A stretch of 64,000 nucleotides of DNA from Gammaproteobacteria bacterium. GTDB lineage: Bacteria; Pseudomonadota; Gammaproteobacteria; Steroidobacterales; GCA-2729495. Shown here one piece after another: positions 56,997 to 64,000 of this stretch. The first letter of the stretch is position 1. Each line of letters starts with the position of its first letter. Below the pieces are notes generated by a model. That model worked only from the letters and a program-made list of their open reading frames with translations. It was not told where the DNA came from and did no database searches. Both the position numbers and the translations under genes were made by a program. The stretch spans positions 1 through 64,000 of the forward strand of contig JAHDYM010000004.1 of NCBI GenBank assembly GCA_023383705.1, given 5' to 3'.

Positions 56997-57953
56997 GTGA
57001 CGACCCAACCGCTCACGGCAGGCTGGAGCAGCGCAGGTGAGGTCCAAGCGGGCCAGGCGCCACGTCCGCGCGGCCGTAAACCGGCCCGCAAGGACTACCT
57101 CTGGTTCCTGCTGGTCATCCCGCTGCTGATCTCGCTGTGGTTCGCGGCGATGCGCGTCCGGCCGGTCGGTGAACTCGGCTTTGCTGTTGGCTGGCTGTAC
57201 CTCGGCAGCCGGATCATGGTGGCGTGGTGGGGTGCGCATCTGGGTGCACTGGCCGCGGCCTGGCTGGTGCGTGACCGCAACTGGCCCTTGTGGCGGATAT
57301 TGCTGCTGGGCTTTCTCATCGCCTGGTTGCCGCTCACCGGGCTCTTCCATCTGCACCTGCAGTTCATTTCCGTGCTGTACCCCGATCAGCTGGGCAGCCT
57401 GTCGCTGCGCGAGATGACGTTCAGCGCCGACTACCTGTGGCGGCTGACCAGCCGCTCGCTGCCGCCATTCCTGCCGCTGTGGATGGGCGTGGTGCATGCC
57501 TACCGGCGGCAGTTCGGCGTGGACTGGTACACCGCCCGCGACCCGGCGCCGGCGTCGGCCGTTGTCGAGGTGCCGAAGGCTGTCGCCGCTGCGCTGCCGG
57601 TTGCGGCCACGGCGCGGCCAGCTTTCCTCCAGCAATCGAGGCTTGCCGACAGCGCCAGGCCCAAGACGCTGAAGGCCGCCGAGCACTACATCGAGATCGT
57701 GGCCGACTGCGGCAGCGACCTGGTGCGCTATCGCTTCAACGATGCGATCCAGGCCATGGCGCCGCTGGATATCGGCGGGCAGGTGCACCGTTCCTGGTGG
57801 GTCCGCTGGGACTGCGTGGCGCGCGTCGTGCAGCGGGGCGGTGCGCTGGAGTTGCTGCTCGATGACGGGCGCACTATCCCCGTCAGTCAGGCTTACAAGA
57901 GCGAAGTGCGGCGCCGCTGTGCCGGCCACGGCAACAGCCCTGTGCGCAGCTGA
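56997..57953 (+). CDS. membrane-anchored LytTR-domain DNA-binding regulator, GTG start
   Basis: several N-terminal TM helices; C-terminal AEHYIEIVADCGSDLVRYRFNDAIQ...HRSWWVRWDCVARV...LLLDDGRTIPVSQAYKSEVRRR LytTR pattern. Confidence 0.85.
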   Translation: MTTQPLTAGWSSAGEVQAGQAPRPRGRKPARKDYLWFLLVIPLLISLWFAAMRVRPVGELGFAVGWLYLGSRIMVAWWGAHLGALAAAWLVRDRNWPLWRILLLGFLIAWLPLTGLFHLHLQFISVLYPDQLGSLSLREMTFSADYLWRLTSRSLPPFLPLWMGVVHAYRRQFGVDWYTARDPAPASAVVEVPKAVAAALPVAATARPAFLQQSRLADSARPKTLKAAEHYIEIVADCGSDLVRYRFNDAIQAMAPLDIGGQVHRSWWVRWDCVARVVQRGGALELLLDDGRTIPVSQAYKSEVRRRCAGHGNSPVRS

Positions 57954-57956
57954 GGC

Positions 57957-59417
57957 TCAGCCGTCCGGCTGCATCAGTTCCAGCCACCGTGCAAAACGCC
58001 GGCGGAGCAACGGGTTCTCCACCGGTGCCAGCACCGTGCTTCCTGGCACCGGCCAGTTGCGGGCCTCGTCCGCTGCGACCAGCCGCGCCAGTCCGCGTGC
58101 GGTGGCTTCCGGTTCGGCGCTGCGCATCACCGGCCTGCCGGCGAGGTCCGCCAGGCACTGGCAGAGGTAGTCGTTGGCTGACAGTCCGCCCGTGAGCAGC
58201 AGGCGCGAAAAGGGCGGGCCGTGCGCTGCCAGTTCGCGGTAGTTCGTGTACAGCAGGAATGCGATGCTCTCGAGCACGGCCAGCAGGCGCATTCCGGGCG
58301 TGCTCGTGTCGGTGCTGCCGGTATCGACGAAGCGGGTTTCGAAATCGCTGCGCCAGAAGGGCGAGCCGAGGCCGCCGATGCCGTTGAGAAACAGCGGTGG
58401 CCCCAAGCCGGCGGCGAGTGCTGCCTGTCCGGCCGCCAGCAGTTCGGGCAGTGGCAGTTGCTCGCGCCCGGCCAGCCAGTCCAGCGCGCTGCCGGCGCCA
58501 TTCACCGTGCCTTCGAGCATGTAGTCCACGCCCTCGGCATCCGACCAGACCACGCTGACCAGCAGTCGCGGCGCATCCGGCATCCGGTCGCGCAGCGCGC
58601 GCTGGATGAAGGCCCCGGTGCCGAGGTTCAGGTAGGCGGTGGCGGCATCGAGTGCGCCGAAGGCAAAAGGCACGGCCGACTGGTCGCCGGTGACGACGGT
58701 GAGCGGGACGGGGCCGAGCGCCGTGCCGAGCTGGCCCCAGGCATGACGGTTGTGCACCGCGAGCGGCAGTTCGTCGCGGGCAATGCCGAAGAGCCGCAAC
58801 AGTTCCCCGCACCAGTCGCGGGTGGCCGGATCCCAGAGCTGGGTACGGGCGGCATTGGCCGGATCCGCATAACAGGGCAGCCCATCGAGCAGGCGACAGG
58901 CGATGAAGCTCGCCAGTGGTCCCATCACGAGTTCGCCGGCCGCGTGCGCCGCCTGCACGCCAGGCAGATGGTCGAGGCACCAGCGCATCTTGCTGGCGCC
59001 ATAGTGTGGCGTCAGCACCAGCCCGGTCCGCTCACGGATAAGCCTGGCTTGCGGCGCGAGACGGCTGAGCCAGGCGGCATTGCGCCGGTCCTGCCAGGAA
59101 ATCACCGGGCTGAGCGCTGCGCCGCTGTGTCGCTGCCAGCAGCACATGCTGGAGCGCTGGGTGGCGAGGCCCGCGGCGACGAGCCGGCTCCCGGCCGGCA
59201 GCTGGCGGCAGGCCGCAGCGATCGCTGCGCGCAGGGAGGCGATCAGCGCCTCGGGATCGTGCTCGATGTGTCCCTCGGTGCCGTGCAGTGTTTCGATGGG
59301 CACCGAAGCCGTCGCGACCAGCTCACCGTCGTCGGCGAAAACCAGCGCGCGGCTGGCGTGCCCGCCCTGGTCGAGTGCCAGGTAGAGCCGTTGTCCGGGC
59401 TGCGCTTCAGGCTTCAT
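57957..59417 (-). CDS. FGGY-family carbohydrate kinase (glycerol kinase-like, divergent)
   Basis: LYLALDQGGHASRALVFADDGE; ISWQDRR; VVTGDQSAVPFAFG; LTGGLSANDYLCQCLADLAG. Confidence 0.87.
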   Translation of the reverse strand: MKPEAQPGQRLYLALDQGGHASRALVFADDGELVATASVPIETLHGTEGHIEHDPEALIASLRAAIAAACRQLPAGSRLVAAGLATQRSSMCCWQRHSGAALSPVISWQDRRNAAWLSRLAPQARLIRERTGLVLTPHYGASKMRWCLDHLPGVQAAHAAGELVMGPLASFIACRLLDGLPCYADPANAARTQLWDPATRDWCGELLRLFGIARDELPLAVHNRHAWGQLGTALGPVPLTVVTGDQSAVPFAFGALDAATAYLNLGTGAFIQRALRDRMPDAPRLLVSVVWSDAEGVDYMLEGTVNGAGSALDWLAGREQLPLPELLAAGQAALAAGLGPPLFLNGIGGLGSPFWRSDFETRFVDTGSTDTSTPGMRLLAVLESIAFLLYTNYRELAAHGPPFSRLLLTGGLSANDYLCQCLADLAGRPVMRSAEPEATARGLARLVAADEARNWPVPGSTVLAPVENPLLRRRFARWLELMQPDG

Positions 59418-60054
59418 CCGGCGGCGGGGTCTTGTGCGGGTACTCGCACCAGGCGGCGATCACGCAGTTCGGGCAATCGGGCTGGCGCGCCTTGCAGACG
59501 TGACGACCATGCAGGATCAGCCAGTGATGTGCATCGCGCTGGAAGCGCTTGGGCGTGCAGGCCACCAGCTTGTCCTCGACTGCACGCGGCGTCTTGCCGG
59601 GCGCGAGCCCGGTGCGGTTGCCGACGCGGAACACGTGGGTATCCACCGCGATGGTCGGCATGCCGAAGGCGATGTTCAGCACGATGTTGGCTGTCTTGCG
59701 GCCCACGCCGGGCAGCGCTTCGAGTGCCTTGCGGTCGGCCGGCACCTCGCCGCCGTACTTGTCGAGCAGGATGCGGCAGGTGCGCAGGATGTTTTTTGCC
59801 TTGGTGTTGTACAGGCCGATGGTGCGGATGTACTTCTTCAGTTCCGTCTCGCCGAGTGCCAGCAGGGCTTCCGGTGTGTTGGCGATCCTGAACAGCGGCT
59901 TGGTGGCCTTGTTGACGCTCACGTCAGTGGCCTGCGCCGACAGGATCACCGTCACCAGCAACTGGAAGGTCGAGCGGTAGACGAGTTCGGTTTTCGGCCG
60001 GGGATTGGCTTTCTGCAGGCGCCGGAATATCGCCATGCGGGCTTCGGGTGTCAT
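59407..60054 (-). CDS. nth: endonuclease III
   Basis: LLVTVILSAQATDVSVNKAT; LPGVGRKTANIVLN HhH; VDTHVFRVGNR; C-x6-C-x2-C-x5-C cluster. Confidence 0.96.
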   Translation of the reverse strand: MTPEARMAIFRRLQKANPRPKTELVYRSTFQLLVTVILSAQATDVSVNKATKPLFRIANTPEALLALGETELKKYIRTIGLYNTKAKNILRTCRILLDKYGGEVPADRKALEALPGVGRKTANIVLNIAFGMPTIAVDTHVFRVGNRTGLAPGKTPRAVEDKLVACTPKRFQRDAHHWLILHGRHVCKARQPDCPNCVIAAWCEYPHKTPPPDEA

Positions 60055-60632
60055 GGGTCTGCGGTCCGTTTGTGCTGGATGAAGTTGCGCAAGGCGATCA
60101 GTCCCGCCAGTGCGAAGAAGCCGCCGGGCGGCAGGCTGGCGACCAGCAGGCCGTTGCCCAGCAGTTCGCGCACGGTGCCGAGAGCGGCAAGAACCAGCAG
60201 GAAGCCGAGCCCGTGGCCGAGTCCGTCCAGCAGCGAAGGCAGCAGCGGATTGCGGCTGGCGAAGGCCTCGGCGCGGCTGAGGATCACGCAGTTGGTGACG
60301 ATCAGCGGGATGAACAGGCCGATTTCGCCGTACAGCTCGAACCACCAGGCCTTGAAGAGCAGGTCGACGCTGGTGACGAAGGCCGCGATGATCAGCACCA
60401 GGGCCGGTAGCCGCACGCGGGCATCGATCCAGTGGCGCGTGAGCGAGACCAGGGCATTGGTCGCACAGACCACCAGCAGCGTGGCGATGCCGAGCGCCAG
60501 TCCGGCCACCAGCGTGCGGCTGACCGCCAGCAGCGGGCACAGGCCGAGCAGCTGGGCCATGCCCGGGCTGTTCGACCAGATGCCGCTGAGAAATATCTCG
60601 CGATGGCTGCCTGTGGATGCCGGTACCGTCAT
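60051..60632 (-). CDS. rsxE: electron transport complex subunit RsxE
   Basis: GIWSNSPGMAQLLGLCPLLAVS; multi-TM; rsx/rnf context. Confidence 0.94.
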   Translation of the reverse strand: MTVPASTGSHREIFLSGIWSNSPGMAQLLGLCPLLAVSRTLVAGLALGIATLLVVCATNALVSLTRHWIDARVRLPALVLIIAAFVTSVDLLFKAWWFELYGEIGLFIPLIVTNCVILSRAEAFASRNPLLPSLLDGLGHGLGFLLVLAALGTVRELLGNGLLVASLPPGGFFALAGLIALRNFIQHKRTADP

Positions 60633-60653
60633 GCTGGCGAAAACGTCCTCGAC

Positions 60654-61325
60654 TCAATCCCCGCTGGTAGCCGCCGGGCTGCCGGCGGGTATCGCGAAGA
60701 TATCTTCGCGATGCCGGCGGAAGTATTGCATGGCGCGACGCGTGGCGGCGACGACGGCCCGGCTGCTGATCGTGGCGCCGGTGATCGCATCGATGTCGCC
60801 GCCGTCCTTGCGCAGGCGCCAGCGGGATTCTTCCGGCTCGCCGAGCGAGCGGCCGTCGAAGCTGCCGATCCACGCCGACTTGTCGGCCTCGATCACGTCA
60901 CCGATGCCGGGCGTTTCGCTGTGGCTGGTCACGCGCACGCCGAGGATCCGTCCGTCGATCGTCACCGCGACCAGCAAGCGGATCTGGCCCGAGTAGCCGT
61001 CCGGCGCCAGGCTGGTGAGTACCGCGGCGACGGGCTTGCCAGCGCGGCGTGCACGCCAGATCTGCCGGGGCTCGTCGTCCGGCAGCGCCAGCCGGATCAT
61101 GTCGCGGTGTGGCTCGTTGTCGTAGAGCGCAGCGGGCAGGACCGCTGACAGCTCGACCAGCACGCGCCGGGCCTCGTTGTCGGCGATGCGCTCGCGGGCG
61201 GAATCCCAGGCCAGTCCGACCACCAGTCCGGCCGCGGCGGCGAAGCCCGCCAGGCTGGCGACGGCCTGCCAGCCGGGGCGATTCGCCCGCACCGGCATGC
61301 CGAGTTCCTGTTCCTGCCCGGCCAT
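60654..61325 (-). CDS. rsxG: electron transport complex subunit RsxG
   Basis: GYSGQIRLLVAVTIDGRILGVRVTSHSETPGIGD; DAITGATISSRAVV flavinylation motif. Confidence 0.94.
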   Translation of the reverse strand: MAGQEQELGMPVRANRPGWQAVASLAGFAAAAGLVVGLAWDSARERIADNEARRVLVELSAVLPAALYDNEPHRDMIRLALPDDEPRQIWRARRAGKPVAAVLTSLAPDGYSGQIRLLVAVTIDGRILGVRVTSHSETPGIGDVIEADKSAWIGSFDGRSLGEPEESRWRLRKDGGDIDAITGATISSRAVVAATRRAMQYFRRHREDIFAIPAGSPAATSGD

Positions 61326-62365
61326 CAGCCGGGCCAGCCGTAGATGCGCGGGCGGGTCCAGCGCTCGATCAGCGGTACCGCCATGTTCATCAGCAACACG
61401 GCAAAGGCGATGCCATCGGCGTAGCTGCCCCAGCTGCGAATGACGTAGGTGAGCACGCCGATACCGCCACCATAGATGAGCCGGCCGCGCGCGGTGGTCG
61501 GCGAGGAAACCGGATCGGTGGCGACGAAGAAGGCGCCGAGCATCGCGCCGCCGCTGAACAGATGCATGCCCGGCGAGGCATGGATCTCCGGATCCATCAG
61601 CCAGAACAGGCTCGCCATGCCGAGGAGTCCGCCCAGCACGCCGGCCGGCGTATGCCAGCGGATGATGCCCAGCCACAGCAGCACAGCGCCGCCGATCGCC
61701 ACGAAGTTGTTGACCCACTCCCAGCCGGCCCCGCCGAAATCGCCGAATACCGGATGCATGCGGATCTCGTCCATGGTGCGCATCGCGCCGAGCCCTTCGC
61801 GGACGCGGTCGAGCGTGGTCGCCCGCGTGACGGCATCCAGCGTCAGTGCGTCGGGGAACCGGCCGGTCAGCCCGTACTGCAGCGTCGCGCCGATGCCGGG
61901 CCGCTGATAGTCGAGGTCGCCGATATCGGGAGGCGGCCAGCCGGTCATCAGGTCGGGAAAAGACACCAGTACCAGCACGTAGCCCGCCATCGCCGGATTG
62001 AAGAGGTTGTAGCCGAGCCCGCCATAGGCGTGCTTGACCAGGCCGATCGCGAACACCATGCCGGTGGCCGTCACCCACCACGGACAGAGCGGCGGCAGCG
62101 CGAAGGCAAACAGCAGGGCGGCGACCAGCGCGCTGCCATCGCCGAGGCTCGCGGCAACCGGCTTGTGCCGCAGCCGCAGCGCCAGCGCCTCGGTGCCCAG
62201 CGCGGCCAGACTCGCCACCGCGATGTTGAACAGGATCCCCGGGCCGTAAAACCATGCGCTCACGCCGACAGCCGGCAGCAGTGCGAGGATCACCACGCGC
62301 ATCATGCCCGCCACGCTCGACGGCGCTTGCCACTGCGGCGGCTGTGCGGTTTCGAAACGCATCAT
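61325..62365 (-). CDS. rsxD: electron transport complex subunit RsxD
   Basis: multi-TM; LTLDAVTRATTLD flavinylation-type motif; FFVATDPVSSP. Confidence 0.94.
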   Translation of the reverse strand: MMRFETAQPPQWQAPSSVAGMMRVVILALLPAVGVSAWFYGPGILFNIAVASLAALGTEALALRLRHKPVAASLGDGSALVAALLFAFALPPLCPWWVTATGMVFAIGLVKHAYGGLGYNLFNPAMAGYVLVLVSFPDLMTGWPPPDIGDLDYQRPGIGATLQYGLTGRFPDALTLDAVTRATTLDRVREGLGAMRTMDEIRMHPVFGDFGGAGWEWVNNFVAIGGAVLLWLGIIRWHTPAGVLGGLLGMASLFWLMDPEIHASPGMHLFSGGAMLGAFFVATDPVSSPTTARGRLIYGGGIGVLTYVIRSWGSYADGIAFAVLLMNMAVPLIERWTRPRIYGWPG

Positions 62366-63903
62366 TCGGCCTTGTCGTTGTCCGGCGCCTTGCCGCGCTG
62401 CCGGCTGCGGGCCAGCAGGGCATCGAGTGCCGAGGGCCCCACCGGGGTGTCCTGCTGTTCGGCACTGTTACGCGCCAGTCGTTGCGTGCGGGCTTCGAAG
62501 CGTTCGCGCGCAATGCTGGCCCGCTCGCGCGCCAGTCGTGCGCGGCTCGCCATCTGCTTGCCTGCCTGGAAGCGCGTGGCCAGATGGATATGGCTGGGAC
62601 AGCTGTAGTCGCAGGCGCCGCATTCGATGCATTCGCTGACGCCGAGCGCAGCCAGCCGGTCGCTGCTTGCCATGCGTACCGCAGCCAGCAGGTCCTGGGG
62701 CATCAGGCCGGCCGGACAGGCCTCCACGCAGAGTCCGCAGCGTATGCAGGGCTGCTCGGGGGCGGTGTCGCCGAGTTCTGCAGCCGTCGCCGCGATCACG
62801 CAGTTGGTGGCGGCGCTGACCGGCAGCGCATCGTCGGGCAGCGCGATGCCCATCATCGGGCCGCCCATGATCAGTCGCTGCGGATTGCCCGTGTAGCCGC
62901 CGGCCAGTGCAACCAGCTCGGATATCGGCGTGCCGATGCGCGCCTCGATGTTGCGCGGTTGCGCGATGCCGCCGCCGCTGATCGTGATGATGCGCGAGAC
63001 CAGCGGCCGGCCTTCGAGGAAGAAATCCGCCACCGCTGCCGCGGTTGCGACGTTGTGGCAGATCACGCCGATGTCGGCCGGCAGGCCGCCCGCCGGGACC
63101 TCGCGGCCGAATACCAGTTCGATGAGCTGCCGTTCGCCGCCGGCCGGGTATTTGGCCGTGACGGTCGAGATCGCGAGGCGCGGATCGCCGGCCTGGTCGA
63201 GCGCTGCCAGCAGTGCGGCGCGGGCTTCCGGCATGTCGGTCTTGATCGCGATCACGGCGAGTTCGGCACCGAGCGCCTTGCAGAGGATGCGCGCGCCGGC
63301 TACCACCCTCCCGGCGCGTTCGCGCAGCAGCATGTCGTCGCAGCTGATATAGGCCTCACACTCCGCGCCATTAAGCAACAGCCGTGGCTGCTCGCCGGCT
63401 GCCGCCAGTTTCAGCGCGGTCGGAAACAGTGCGCCGCCGAGCCCGACGATGCCGGCGCTGGCGATCTGGCGGCGGAGTTCGGCGGCGGGCAGGGTCTCGG
63501 CATCGGGCCGGGGCGGATAGCCGTCCCACCACGGTTCGCTCTCACACGATTCGCTCCGGGCACGCTCGATCACGATGCAGGGCAGGGGCTGGGCACTGCC
63601 GGCAACCGGGTAGGTGCCGATGGCCGCGATGCGACCGGCGATGCTGGCATGGATGGCCGGGTGGCCCGGACTTCCGGGCGCTGCGAGCGGTTCGCCACAA
63701 CGCACGACCTGGCCGCAGACCACCAGCGGCGATGCGCCCGGCTGTGTGCTGGTCTGTGCGCTGTTGCCGAGCGGGATCGTCACGCGCGCCGGCGGCGGTG
63801 CCGCGAGTATCGGCATCTGCGTGGCCAGCGACTTGCGCCGGGGCGTGCGCACGCCCCAGGCCGGACGGCGTGGCTGCGCCTGCCAGGTCGTCGGCCCGCT
63901 CAT
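62362..63903 (-). CDS. rsxC: electron transport complex subunit RsxC
   Basis: two 4Fe-4S motifs CIRCGLCVEACP and CIECGACDYSCP; GGALFPTALKL. Confidence 0.94.
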   Translation of the reverse strand: MSGPTTWQAQPRRPAWGVRTPRRKSLATQMPILAAPPPARVTIPLGNSAQTSTQPGASPLVVCGQVVRCGEPLAAPGSPGHPAIHASIAGRIAAIGTYPVAGSAQPLPCIVIERARSESCESEPWWDGYPPRPDAETLPAAELRRQIASAGIVGLGGALFPTALKLAAAGEQPRLLLNGAECEAYISCDDMLLRERAGRVVAGARILCKALGAELAVIAIKTDMPEARAALLAALDQAGDPRLAISTVTAKYPAGGERQLIELVFGREVPAGGLPADIGVICHNVATAAAVADFFLEGRPLVSRIITISGGGIAQPRNIEARIGTPISELVALAGGYTGNPQRLIMGGPMMGIALPDDALPVSAATNCVIAATAAELGDTAPEQPCIRCGLCVEACPAGLMPQDLLAAVRMASSDRLAALGVSECIECGACDYSCPSHIHLATRFQAGKQMASRARLARERASIARERFEARTQRLARNSAEQQDTPVGPSALDALLARSRQRGKAPDNDKAE

Positions 63904-64000
63904 GCCGGCACCCGCGCCGGGAGCGGCGAGCTTCCGGTCTCGAGCCGGATGCAATCGACCGGGCAGACCGGGATGCAGAGCTCGCAGCCGGTGCAATCGG
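63900..64000 (-). CDS. rsxB: electron transport complex subunit RsxB, C-terminal fragment (5' part outside window)
   Basis: manual minus-strand translation DCTGCELCIPVCPVDCIRLETGSSPLPARVPA*; not in the ORF track. Confidence 0.88.
   Translation of the reverse strand, partial: DCTGCELCIPVCPVDCIRLETGSSPLPARVPA

Noticed and set aside
58221-59891. 556-aa plus ORF antisense to the FGGY kinase and nth
   Set aside because: Antisense to two genes with clear family motifs.
60654-62513. 619-aa minus ORF spanning rsxG and rsxD
   Set aside because: Only its C-terminal part is rsxG; the rest is out of frame with rsxD, so not a fusion.

Overview
High-GC gammaproteobacterial chromosome segment with dense core-genome operons and no mobile element or CRISPR array that I could see. 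Left to right: 3' end of a tRNA-Glu; prsK/prsR-like two-component genes; galE; a Dus family gene; a class III cyclase-FHA protein; pckG; tsaB-dsbB; dapE-dapD-glnD-map (minus); rpsB-tsf-pyrH-frr-uppS-cdsA-rseP-bamA-skp-lpxD-lpxA-lpxB-rnhB-dnaE-accA-tilS; pyrG-kdsA-eno-ftsB; a GGDEF/EAL protein; nadC, rnt, an M17 peptidase; aceE-aceF-lpd; a divergent pair (large exported protein of unclear family and a membrane-anchored LytTR regulator); an FGGY kinase; nth; and the rsx/rnf cluster (E, G, D, C, 3' end of B). Main observations: (1) the exported-protein/LytTR pair at 54.9-58.0 kb, with a perfect 16-bp palindrome between the genes, is the best candidate for an undescribed system; (2) dxr, ispD/ispF and fabZ are all missing from their usual neighbourhoods although the flanking genes are intact, suggesting relocation or a different isoprenoid route; (3) the class III cyclase-FHA protein seems to lack the transition-state Asn/Arg pair. 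Many long antisense ORFs in the track are GC-driven artefacts. All family calls are by reading; no database search was run.
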